Source: an uncultured Rhodospirillales bacterium
GTDB lineage: Bacteria; Pseudomonadota; Alphaproteobacteria; Acetobacterales; Acetobacteraceae
Assembly: GCA_903928045.1 (NCBI GenBank)
Contig: CAIYPH010000011.1
Span: 1 to 13,268 of the forward strand
Length of the DNA stretch: 13,268 nucleotides
Direction: 5' to 3'
A model generated the notes under the pieces. That model saw nothing but the letters and a program-made list of their open reading frames with translations. It had not been told where the DNA came from and did not search any database. The translations under genes were made by a program, and so were the position numbers. How positions within the stretch are numbered: position 1 is the first letter of the stretch; the number at the start of each line of letters is the position of its first letter. This document shows positions 1 to 6,075 of the stretch, in pieces.

Positions 1-32
1 CCACTTTCTTTTTCCTGTCCAGATTGTTCCAT
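1..32 (-). CDS. Possible 5' end of a leftward gene leaving the window (partial)
   Basis: On the minus strand an ATG at 32-30 opens a frame that stays open to the left edge and begins MEQSGQEKES. Ten codons are too few to identify a product or to be sure it is coding. The reason to record it is that a Fur-box-like palindrome (41-59) lies directly upstream of this ATG, the usual place for an iron-regulated gene's operator. No good Shine-Dalgarno sequence is visible. It could equally be non-coding sequence. Confidence 0.2.
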   Translation of the reverse strand, partial: MEQSGQEKES

Positions 33-40
33 AACTACTT

Positions 41-59
41 GATATTGATTGTCATTTTT
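41..59 (-). promoter_or_regulatory. Fur-box-like palindrome
   Basis: Read on the minus strand this 19-mer matches the classical Fur consensus (GATAATGATAATCATTATC) at 15 of 19 positions by hand count; read on the plus strand it matches at 14 of 19. It sits in the AT-rich left edge, about 9 bases upstream of a possible leftward start codon and about 130 bases upstream of the promoter of the 223-696 gene, so a leftward target is more likely. The match is seen directly; control by the iron regulator Fur is inference. AT-rich DNA produces such matches by chance fairly easily. Confidence 0.35.
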
Positions 60-187
60 AGCGTCGAGACGCAATCCAGAGCCGCCGCCACACCAGCCGT
101 GCCCCTTCGAATCTCAATGGCTGCGCCGCCTCCCGCGCAGCATGCGCCCGATGATGAGAAATTTTATATAACTATGAGTTTTTGTAA

Positions 188-216
188 TTGACATTTGGTG
201 GCGAGGCTTCTATATC
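188..216 (+). promoter_or_regulatory. Near-consensus sigma-70 promoter giving a probable leaderless mRNA
   Basis: A perfect -35 hexamer TTGACA (188-193), a 17-base spacer and a -10 hexamer TATATC (211-216) form the best housekeeping-type promoter in the window. Six bases separate the -10 box from the ATG at 223, so the expected transcription start is the A of the start codon, or within a base or two of it. There is no Shine-Dalgarno sequence near the ATG, as expected for a leaderless message. Confidence 0.65.
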
Positions 217-222
217 ATCGCC

Positions 223-696
223 ATGAGCAACCCCGACCTTTCCCCCCTCCTGCGCGCCGCGGCAGCGGCGCGGCGACTGAGCGCCATCGCGCTCTGGTTC
301 GCCGCGCTCTGCGCCCGGATTCTGCCCGGCGCGGCGCGGCGGCGTGAGGAAGAGGCGGCGGTCTGGCGCTACATTGAAGACACGATGGCCCGCTTCGCCG
401 ATCTGCTCGAACGCCACGCCGCAGGCGAGATCGAACCCCCGCGCGCAACCATGCCCCGCCGCCGGCGCTCGGACTCCGCCCGGAATCCCGGCACCACCCG
501 TATTGTGCCCCGCGCGCCGCGCGCGCCTCGGATTGCCATTCGACAGGTCAAACCGCGACGCATACGCGCATGTCCACGTCCGGCAGGGGGCCAACCGCCC
601 TTCTCCGCCTGCGCCTTGCCCCCCAAACCCATCCCTTCAAAAACAATCCCGAGGCATCCGCGGGAAACCTGCGCCCCATTTGTTTCGATTTATTAA
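223..696 (+). CDS. Small protein of unknown function, alpha-helical N-terminus, Arg/Pro-rich tail
   Basis: I do not recognise a named family. The 157-residue product has two parts. Residues 1-75 look like folded, mostly helical protein: an Ala/Leu/Arg-rich first segment, a hydrophobic stretch around 20-34 (AIALWFAALCARIL), then an amphipathic charged helix around 40-70. Residues 75-157 are rich in Arg and Pro and look disordered. The hydrophobic stretch is short for a transmembrane helix and could instead be an amphipathic or membrane-associated helix. The start is fixed by the strong promoter six bases upstream; no ribosome-binding site is present. The tail may be poorly conserved or over-read, because the sequence toward 600-696 loses the codon pattern of the first part. 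I am fairly confident that the first 75 codons are a real gene and have no view on its function. Confidence 0.55.
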   Translation: MSNPDLSPLLRAAAAARRLSAIALWFAALCARILPGAARRREEEAAVWRYIEDTMARFADLLERHAAGEIEPPRATMPRRRRSDSARNPGTTRIVPRAPRAPRIAIRQVKPRRIRACPRPAGGQPPFSACALPPKPIPSKTIPRHPRETCAPFVSIY

Positions 697-739
697 TAAT
701 ACCGCCACCAAGCCCCGGAAAACTGCACCCCAAACGGAT

Positions 740-774
740 AAAAAATTTTTTGCTTCTTTTTTCAAAAAAGAAGC
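740..774 (-). terminator. A/T-rich hairpin terminator overlapping the end of the nitronate monooxygenase gene
   Basis: Positions 752-762 and 764-774 form a perfect 11-bp inverted repeat (GCTTCTTTTTT and its complement) around a single base at 763. In the leftward transcript the stem is followed by six A and six U residues (740-751 is AAAAAATTTTTT). The 5' arm encodes the last codons of the leftward gene and its centre lies in that gene's TGA stop (762-764). I recall similar GAAGC-stem, A/T-rich elements downstream of many Acetobacteraceae genes, but did not check this. The hairpin may also act for the rightward gene ending at 696, although the downstream T-run on that side is poor. Confidence 0.6.
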
Positions 775-1739
775 GCTTCCCCTTTCCTCCGCAGCAACCC
801 TTCCGCCTCAGCCCCAATGGCGGCAAGCACCTCCGCCGCCGGCAACACTCGATCCATGATCCCGATCGCCTCACCGACGAACACGCCGGCGTCGTTGGTG
901 CGCCCGGCGGCGACGGCATCCAGATAGTCGGCGCGGGCGGCGGTGGCGGCGGCGCGGTGGGCGTCTTCGTTGCCGTGCCAGCGCTCGACGAAGCCGGTGC
1001 GCAGCACGCGGCCGGTGAATTCGCCGGGCCAATCATAGCCGCGGGCGATATCGGCGGCGACCTGGCGGATGGTGGCGTCGCCATTGGCGGCGAGGGCGGC
1101 GTTCTGGTGGTTGGGGTGGATGAGGCATTCATTGGTCGCCCACAGGCGGGAGCCCATCACCACGCCATCGGCGCCGAGCATGAGCGCGGCGGCGAGGCCG
1201 CGGCCATCGGCGATGCCGCCGGCGGCGAGCAGGAGCGTGTCGGGCGATTCGCGGGCGAGCAGGTCGGCGACTTCGGGCACCAGCGTCATGGTGGCCCGCA
1301 ACGCTCCGTGGCCGCCGGCCTCGGTGCCCTGCGCCACGATGATATCGGCCCCGGCGGCAAGGGCGGCGCGGGTATGGGCGATGGTCTGCACCTGGCAGAT
1401 CAGCCTGGACCCGGCGGCGCGGATTTTCGGCACGAAGGGCGCGGGGTCGCCGAAGGAGAGAAACACCGCGGTCGGCGCATGGGCCAGCACGCGGTCGAGC
1501 AGCTCGGGCTGGTTGGCGAGCGACCAGGTGATGAAGCCGCAGCCGATCCGGGCATTCCCGGCGGCGGCGAATTCGCGGTCGATCCAGGCGGGGTCACCAT
1601 AGCCGGCGCCGATAAAGCCGAGCCCGCCGCCGGCCGTCACCGCGGCCGCCAGCTTGCCGCCGGCGGCGCCGCCCATGGGGGCGAGGAGGATGGGGAGTTG
1701 GATGCCGAGCGCTTGGGTCAGACGGGTGTTCCAGGCCAT
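762..1739 (-). CDS. Nitronate monooxygenase family flavoprotein (NMO / 2-nitropropane dioxygenase-like)
   Basis: The 325-residue product is a TIM-barrel FMN enzyme of the NMO family, which oxidises alkyl nitronates; relatives include FabK-type enoyl-ACP reductases. Visible features are the N-terminal PILLAPMGG segment (about 16-24), the QGTEAGGHG motif (137-145) holding the conserved active-site His144, and the phosphate-binding AAGGIADGRG segment (172-181) followed by LGADGVVMGSRL. Length is usual for the family. The start is supported by GGAG seven bases upstream. It lies 14 bases downstream of the acyl-CoA dehydrogenase homologue in the same direction, so the two are very probably one operon. 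True substrate is open: many family members next to acyl-CoA enzymes are unlikely to act on nitronates in vivo. The last residues (EALLF) are encoded by the arm of a terminator hairpin. Confidence 0.85.
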   Translation of the reverse strand: MAWNTRLTQALGIQLPILLAPMGGAAGGKLAAAVTAGGGLGFIGAGYGDPAWIDREFAAAGNARIGCGFITWSLANQPELLDRVLAHAPTAVFLSFGDPAPFVPKIRAAGSRLICQVQTIAHTRAALAAGADIIVAQGTEAGGHGALRATMTLVPEVADLLARESPDTLLLAAGGIADGRGLAAALMLGADGVVMGSRLWATNECLIHPNHQNAALAANGDATIRQVAADIARGYDWPGEFTGRVLRTGFVERWHGNEDAHRAAATAARADYLDAVAAGRTNDAGVFVGEAIGIMDRVLPAAEVLAAIGAEAEGLLRRKGEALLF

Positions 1740-1753
1740 GGATGGTCTCCTGC

Positions 1754-2920
1754 TTACAGCCGGTTGAGGCTGATGATGCCCTCGATATCGTCCTGTCCGG
1801 CGACGATGCGCTTGCCGATCAGGTCCCGCAACGTCTCGCTCGCCCCGCCGCCGAGCGTGCCGTAGCGGGCGCCGCGGTAGAAGCGCGAGACCGGGAACGC
1901 ATCGGTGAAGCCGTAGCCGCCATGCATCTGCACCGCATCCGACGTCACTTTAAGTGCCATCTCGTTGCAGAACACCTTGGCGGTCGCGGCCATGAACGGG
2001 TCGGGGAATGGGTTGGCGGTGGCGCAGGCGCGGTAGAGCAGCCCCCGCGCCGCCTCGATCTGCATATACATATCGGCGATTTTCCACTGCTGCCCCTGGA
2101 AATCGGCGATCCGCTTGCCGAACACGGTACGGCTGCGGGTGTATTTCACCGCCTCGTCGAACGCCCCCTCGGCCAGGCCAAGGGAGATCGCGGGGTTGAG
2201 ACAGCGTTGGGTATTGAAAGCGTTGAGAAGTTTCCGAAAACCATCCTCCCGGATGGCCAGGTTCTCGATCGGCAACTCGCATTCATCGAAGCGGATCTCC
2301 GCCAGATTTTCGCCGCCCATCGTATGATACCGCGCCGCCACCGAGAAACCCGGCGTGTCGCGCTCCAGCAACACGCAGCCAATGCCTTCCCGCCCCTTGC
2401 CACCGTCGATCCGGGCAAACACCACGAACAACGCCGCCTCATCCGCCCGGCTGATCAGCGTCTTGGCCCCGTTCAGCACGATCCGGTCCCCTCGCGTGGT
2501 GGCGCTGGTCCGATAGGCCGCAACATCGGTGCCGGCATCGGGCTCGGTCATGCAGATCGCGAGGATCGCCTCCCCAGCCACCACCTTGGGAAGAATGCGG
2601 GCCCGGATGCTCTCGGGCGCGTAGTGAGTGAGGATGCGCGTCTGCACCCCGACCTCGCCCAGCACCGCCATCGCGGTAACGTAACAAACCTTGGCGATTT
2701 CCTCGAGCACCAGGGCGGTATCGAACACCGGCAGGCCCAGCCCGCCATATTCCTCGGGCACCGCCATGCCGAGCACGCCGAGCTCCGCGAGATCGCGGAT
2801 GTTCTCCCAGGGGAAAGTCCCATCGAGCCAACGCTCGGCCCGCGATCGGAACTTGTCCTGTGCCAGCCGACGGACGGATTGCACCATCTCGCGCTGCGCG
2901 TCGCTCAACTCCAGGCTCAT
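1754..2920 (-). CDS. Acyl-CoA dehydrogenase superfamily protein lacking the usual catalytic glutamate
   Basis: The 388-residue product has the full superfamily layout: N-terminal helical domain (1-120), the flavin-contacting signature AICMTEPDAGTDV (121-133), a middle beta domain to about 220, and a C-terminal helical domain with RTVFGKRIADFQGQQWKIADM (264-284) and QMHGGYGF (331-338). In medium- and short-chain dehydrogenases the catalytic base is the Glu of the YEGT motif. Here that segment is LGGGASETLR and the Glu column aligns with Gly358. In isovaleryl- and long-chain enzymes the base is on an earlier helix; that column is Gln238 (NTQR). A desulfinase-like or otherwise non-dehydrogenating reaction is possible. 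First gene of a leftward pair with the NMO gene; a GGGAG ribosome-binding site precedes the ATG by about 8 bases. Divergent to a GntR regulator. Confidence 0.85.
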   Translation of the reverse strand: MSLELSDAQREMVQSVRRLAQDKFRSRAERWLDGTFPWENIRDLAELGVLGMAVPEEYGGLGLPVFDTALVLEEIAKVCYVTAMAVLGEVGVQTRILTHYAPESIRARILPKVVAGEAILAICMTEPDAGTDVAAYRTSATTRGDRIVLNGAKTLISRADEAALFVVFARIDGGKGREGIGCVLLERDTPGFSVAARYHTMGGENLAEIRFDECELPIENLAIREDGFRKLLNAFNTQRCLNPAISLGLAEGAFDEAVKYTRSRTVFGKRIADFQGQQWKIADMYMQIEAARGLLYRACATANPFPDPFMAATAKVFCNEMALKVTSDAVQMHGGYGFTDAFPVSRFYRGARYGTLGGGASETLRDLIGKRIVAGQDDIEGIISLNRL

Positions 2921-2946
2921 GGCGGTTCTCCCTCGTCGTCAGCCGC

Positions 2947-2975
2947 ATCAACCCGGCAAACCCGCCATCGGTCAA
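2947..2975 (-). promoter_or_regulatory. Candidate promoter of the acyl-CoA dehydrogenase/NMO operon
   Basis: On the minus strand TTGACC (2975-2970) is followed after 17 bases by GTTGAT (2952-2947). The -35 box matches consensus at 5 of 6, the -10 box only at 3 of 6. Transcription would start near 2940, leaving about 20 bases of leader containing the GGGAG ribosome-binding site. The -35 box lies in a short palindrome CGGTCAACCG (2969-2978), which could be part of an operator. This is a weak call. Confidence 0.3.
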
Positions 2976-2987
2976 CCGCCTGCCCCT

Positions 2988-3009
2988 CATGCCCAGGGGA
3001 TGCTAGATT
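2988..3009 (+). promoter_or_regulatory. Candidate extended -10 promoter and imperfect operator for the GntR gene
   Basis: TGCTAGATT (3001-3009) is an extended -10 element (TG, one base, TAGATT). Six bases separate it from the ATG at 3016, the same geometry as at 211-223, so this message may also be leaderless. Overlapping it is an imperfect inverted repeat CATGCCC-A-GGGGATG (2988-3002), a possible autoregulatory operator. No convincing -35 box lies at the right distance. Confidence 0.3.
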
Positions 3010-3015
3010 GAGGCA

Positions 3016-3744
3016 ATGTCCCGCCCGCCCCCTGTCTGGATCGAAATCCGCCGCCACGTTCAGGAGCTGTTGGCCACACCCGGCTACGGCCCCGGCGACT
3101 ACATCCCCTCCGAGCGCGCCCTCTCCGAATCGCTCGGCGCCAACCGGATGACCGTCCGCAAGGCGATCGACAGCCTGGTCGCCGCCGGTATGCTGGAGCG
3201 CAACTCCACCTCCGGCACCCGCCTCCCCTCGCCCCGCGTCACCCGCCCCGCCGATGCCCACACCGCCCTCGGTATCGCCCGCCTGGTCCGCGCCGGGGGT
3301 GGCGAGGCCGCGAACCGCCTGCTCGATTTCGCCCTGCACCCCGCCCCCGCCCGCATCGCCGAACGCCTCGGTGTCGCGGAAGGCGCGGAACTCGCGGTGA
3401 TCCGCCGGCTATGGATGGTCAACGAGACGCCGTTCTGCATCGAGACCACCCATCTCCCCGCGAACCGGGTCCCCGGCCTGCGGGCCGAGGATCTCACCGA
3501 GGGCCAGTCCCTCTACGCCCTGCTGCGGGACCGCTACGCAATCACCACCACCCAACACCAACGTACGATCGGCATCGGCTACGCGACCGAGGCCGAAGCG
3601 CGACTGCTGAATCTGACGCCCGGAACCGCCATTCTCCTGCTCCGCCTCCTCGTCGATGACGACGCCGGGAAGCCGATCGAATACACCACCTCGGTCAACC
3701 ACCCCCAACTCGTGGTCTTCCGCGCCGGCCATGATGGCGCCTGA
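3016..3744 (+). CDS. GntR-family transcriptional regulator, HutC/UTRA subfamily
   Basis: The 242-residue product begins with a GntR winged-helix domain (about 7-72: WIEIRRHVQELL, then PGDYIPSERALSESLGANRMTVRKAIDSL with the recognition helix, then the wing with GTRLPSP). Residues about 95-238 form a UTRA-type ligand-binding domain ending in the characteristic IEYTTSVNHP strand. HutC-type regulators are usually dimeric repressors released by a small metabolite. It is divergent from the acyl-CoA dehydrogenase/NMO pair with 95 bases between starts, so it most likely controls that pair and itself; the ligand is unknown. Only a poor GAGG lies two bases before the ATG, and the possible -10 box six bases upstream points to a short or absent leader. 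Its 3' end overlaps the next gene. Confidence 0.85.
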   Translation: MSRPPPVWIEIRRHVQELLATPGYGPGDYIPSERALSESLGANRMTVRKAIDSLVAAGMLERNSTSGTRLPSPRVTRPADAHTALGIARLVRAGGGEAANRLLDFALHPAPARIAERLGVAEGAELAVIRRLWMVNETPFCIETTHLPANRVPGLRAEDLTEGQSLYALLRDRYAITTTQHQRTIGIGYATEAEARLLNLTPGTAILLLRLLVDDDAGKPIEYTTSVNHPQLVVFRAGHDGA

Positions 3745-4312
3745 TCCGATGGAGCAATCGCTCCGCCACAACCCCGACCTCGCCACCCTGTTCGACGGGT
3801 TCGCCAAGATCGCCTTGCCGGATTGCTGGATCGTCGCCGGCGCGGTGGCGCAAACGCTGTGGAACGCGGCGCACGGCTTCGCGCCCGGCCACGGTATCCG
3901 CGACATCGACATCATCTACCATGATGCGAGCGATATCTCTGACCAAGCCGAGGCTGCGCAAGAGGCGCGGCTGCGCGCCCTGTTTCCAGCCCTTTCCGCA
4001 CGGCTCGACGTGAAGAACCAGGCGCGCGTGCATCTCTGGTACGAGATGAAATTCGGCCGCGCGATCGCGCAATACCGCAGCAGCGCCGAAGCGATCGCGA
4101 CCTTCCCGGCGACCGCCACCGCCATCGGTGTCCGCCCCACGCCGGACGGCATCGCGCTATGTGCCCCCTTCGGCACCGAGGACCTCGACCGCCTTATCAT
4201 CCGGCCAAACCGGCGCATCGTCAGCCAGGACGCCTATGCCGCCAAGGCCGCGCGCTGGGGGGCGATCTGGCCGCGGCTCACATTAATTCCATGGGGGACG
4301 GGGGACGAGTAA
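3734..4312 (+). CDS. Nucleotidyltransferase family protein (DUF925/NTP_transf_6-like)
   Basis: The 192-residue product matches the bacterial nucleotidyltransferase-like family formerly DUF925: an N-terminal helix ([23 protein letters not shown]), the glycine-containing turn [11 protein letters not shown] (34-44), and the acidic DIDIIYHD segment (57-64) where the polymerase-beta fold carries its metal-binding aspartates. Substrates of this family are not established. The start is uncertain: ATGs at 3731, 3734 and 3749 are in frame and none has a clear ribosome-binding site. I chose 3734, giving an 11-base overlap with the regulator gene's stop, consistent with translational coupling; 3749 is almost as good. 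Longer in-frame extensions run inside the GntR gene and read as low-complexity Ser/Pro. A short hairpin (ACGAG/CTCGT, 4305-4320) straddles the stop but lacks a T-run. Confidence 0.75.
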   Translation: MAPDPMEQSLRHNPDLATLFDGFAKIALPDCWIVAGAVAQTLWNAAHGFAPGHGIRDIDIIYHDASDISDQAEAAQEARLRALFPALSARLDVKNQARVHLWYEMKFGRAIAQYRSSAEAIATFPATATAIGVRPTPDGIALCAPFGTEDLDRLIIRPNRRIVSQDAYAAKAARWGAIWPRLTLIPWGTGDE

Positions 4313-4357
4313 CCCCTCGTTCATAAACTTCATGCAGGAGTCTCGTTGCCCCTCCCT

Positions 4358-4361
4358 GGAG
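4358..4361 (+). promoter_or_regulatory. Ribosome-binding site deciding the start of the chemoreceptor gene
   Basis: GGAG is followed after six bases by the ATG at 4368. The upstream in-frame ATG at 4332 has no comparable site, so 4368 is the better start. Confidence 0.6.
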
Positions 4362-4367
4362 ACCGCA

Positions 4368-6017
4368 ATGTCCGAAAGCCTGAGCGACGATCTCGCGTTC
4401 TGTCGCATCGATGAGGCAACCTGCGTCCGGCTCCGCAGCCTCAGACCATTGATCGAGCCCGCGCTGCCCGCGGTGCTCGACGTGCTCTACGACCACATCA
4501 TGAAATGGCCGCAGCTGAAGGCGATGTTCGCAAGCCCCGAACGCGTCAAGTTCGCCCGCCAGCGCCAGATCGAGCACTGGCAGCAGTTGTTCGCCGGCAC
4601 CTATACGGATGCCTATATTGCCTCGGTCAAGCAGATCGCGACGACCCACGCGCGGATCGGGCTCGATCCCAAATACTACATCTGCTCCTACCTGGTCGCC
4701 TTGGAGGAACTGCAATCCCTGGTGCAGCGCGCGATGGTGGGAACAGTGACCCAGCGGGCCCGCCGGGTGGAAGCCGAGGCGGCGATGCGGGCCATCGGCC
4801 GCGCGATCCTGTTCGATCTCCAGCTCGTCGTCGCCGGCTACCGCGAAGCCCGGGACGCGGACTACCGCTCGCGGCTGGATGACCTCGCGGGCCAGTTGGA
4901 GACGATCGTCACCGGTTTCGCCGCCGACGTGGTGGAGGCGGCGGAAGGCCTGTCGCGTGGCGCCGGCGGGATGCAGGCCTCCGCCGCGACAGCGACCCAC
5001 GAAGCCGCCACCCTCGCCGACAGCGCCACCCGCTCATCCGGTGACATGCAGACAGTCGCCTCCGCCACCGAGGAGTTCAATGCCTCGATCAGCGAGATCA
5101 CCCGACAGATGCAGCACGCCGCCGAGACCACGCGCGCAGCGGTGGAGACGGTCGGGCGGGCCACCGGCATTGTCGACCAGCTCAGCGCCGCGGCCGGGCG
5201 GATCGGCGATGTCGTCAACCTCATCCAGTCCATTGCCGGGCAGACCAATCTGCTGGCGCTGAACGCCACCATCGAGGCCGCCCGCGCCGGCGAGGCCGGG
5301 CGGGGCTTCGCGGTGGTCGCCGGTGAGGTGAAAGGGCTCTCCGGCCAGACCGCCCAGGCGACCGATGAAATCCGCGCCCAGGTCGCCAGCGTGCAATCCG
5401 TGGTCGGCGACATCGCCCAGGCCATGGCGGAAATCGCCGGCATGGTGAACAGCATCAGTTCGGCGACCGAGGGCATTGCGGCGGCGGTGGAGGAACAAGG
5501 CGCGGTGACCGGCGAGATCAGCCGCTCCGTTACCAGCGCCGCCGCCGGGGCCGATACCATCAGCGCCGTGGCGCTTCAGCTGCGAGGAATTGCCGACAGC
5601 ACCTCCGGCCAATCCGCCAGCGTCGCCGAGGCGGCGAAGGTGCTGCTCAACCGCTCCACCCGGCTGACCGAACAGACCCACGAATTCATCGGCCGCATCC
5701 GCAATGCCGAGCGCCGGTCCGAACCGCGCCAGCCCACCGCTCAATCCGTCACAGTTGTTGCCGGCAGCGTTGCTGTCGCCGGAACGCTGAAGGATGTCTC
5801 ATCGGGCGGTGCCGCCGTCATTCTGGATGCTGGGCAAATTCCGCCAACCGCGGGGGATGTCCTGCTGAAAATCCCCGGCTTCCCCGGCGATGTCGCCGCC
5901 CGCATCGCGGCTCGCACCACCAGCCGCATCAGCATCGTCTTCCGCGATCAGGAACAAGGCGCGCGCATCGCCCGCTGGCTCGGCGCCCCCCGGACGCATG
6001 CGAGAAGCGCCGCCTGA
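4368..6017 (+). CDS. Soluble globin-coupled methyl-accepting chemotaxis protein with C-terminal PilZ domain
   Basis: The 549-residue product has three modules. Residues about 10-165 are a globin-coupled sensor domain like that of HemAT: the segment [12 protein letters not shown] (93-104) carries the predicted heme-ligating proximal His94. Residues about 180-445 are a chemoreceptor signalling domain, with the highly conserved hairpin tip [20 protein letters not shown] (292-311) followed by [14 protein letters not shown]; this tip contacts CheA/CheW. Residues about 447-542 are a PilZ domain with both c-di-GMP motifs, RSEPR (450-454, RxxxR) and DVSSGG (476-481, DxSxxG). There is no transmembrane segment, so the receptor should be cytoplasmic. 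The layout implies input from O2 (or another heme ligand) and from c-di-GMP onto the flagellar motor. Chemoreceptors with C-terminal PilZ are known in Azospirillum (Tlp1, Aer). No che genes occur in the window. Confidence 0.9.
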   Translation: MSESLSDDLAFCRIDEATCVRLRSLRPLIEPALPAVLDVLYDHIMKWPQLKAMFASPERVKFARQRQIEHWQQLFAGTYTDAYIASVKQIATTHARIGLDPKYYICSYLVALEELQSLVQRAMVGTVTQRARRVEAEAAMRAIGRAILFDLQLVVAGYREARDADYRSRLDDLAGQLETIVTGFAADVVEAAEGLSRGAGGMQASAATATHEAATLADSATRSSGDMQTVASATEEFNASISEITRQMQHAAETTRAAVETVGRATGIVDQLSAAAGRIGDVVNLIQSIAGQTNLLALNATIEAARAGEAGRGFAVVAGEVKGLSGQTAQATDEIRAQVASVQSVVGDIAQAMAEIAGMVNSISSATEGIAAAVEEQGAVTGEISRSVTSAAAGADTISAVALQLRGIADSTSGQSASVAEAAKVLLNRSTRLTEQTHEFIGRIRNAERRSEPRQPTAQSVTVVAGSVAVAGTLKDVSSGGAAVILDAGQIPPTAGDVLLKIPGFPGDVAARIAARTTSRISIVFRDQEQGARIARWLGAPRTHARSAA

Positions 6018-6045
6018 CATGATGTAACGCCTGGCGTTCCCGTTC

Positions 6046-6051
6046 TATGAT
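6046..6051 (+). promoter_or_regulatory. Candidate -10 box of the dioxygenase operon
   Basis: TATGAT matches the -10 consensus at 5 of 6 positions. Transcription would start near the G at 6058, giving a leader of about 18 bases that contains the GGGAGG ribosome-binding site. The -35 region at the right spacing (TGTAAC, 6023-6028) is weak, so an activator or another sigma factor may be involved. Confidence 0.4.
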
Positions 6052-6074
6052 CCTCCCGTTCAAGGGAGGATCAT
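6047..6074 (+). repeat. 11-bp perfect inverted repeat covering -10 end, ribosome-binding site and first ATG
   Basis: ATGATCCTCCC (6047-6057) and GGGAGGATCAT (6064-6074) are exact reverse complements around a six-base loop, GTTCAA. The right arm contains the whole Shine-Dalgarno sequence GGGAGG (6064-6069) and the first two bases of the ATG at 6073. The left arm contains most of a good -10 box. It could be a protein-binding operator, an RNA hairpin that hides the ribosome-binding site in read-through transcripts, or both. No T-run follows, so an intrinsic terminator is unlikely. Confidence 0.75.
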
Positions 6075-6075
6075 G

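Noticed and set aside
61..72. Palindrome GCGTC-GA-GACGC
   Set aside because: Only 5 bp per arm, with no T-run in terminator position on either strand and no link to a known operator; likely chance.
570..1865. 431-codon plus-strand open frame
   Set aside because: Antisense to the nitronate monooxygenase gene; its product is a Gly/Ala/His-rich shadow without domain motifs, typical of GC-rich DNA.
1742..3151. 469-codon plus-strand open frame
   Set aside because: Antisense to the acyl-CoA dehydrogenase homologue and running into the GntR gene; no recognisable motifs, rich in His/Arg/Gly as expected of a reverse-strand shadow.
3656..4312. 218-residue version of the nucleotidyltransferase
   Set aside because: The first 25 residues lie inside the GntR gene in another frame and read as Ser/Pro/Thr-rich; the family-like sequence begins near 3734-3749.
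4305..4320. Short hairpin ACGAG/CTCGT at the nucleotidyltransferase stop codon
   Set aside because: Five base pairs with a 6-base loop and no U-tract; too weak to call a terminator.
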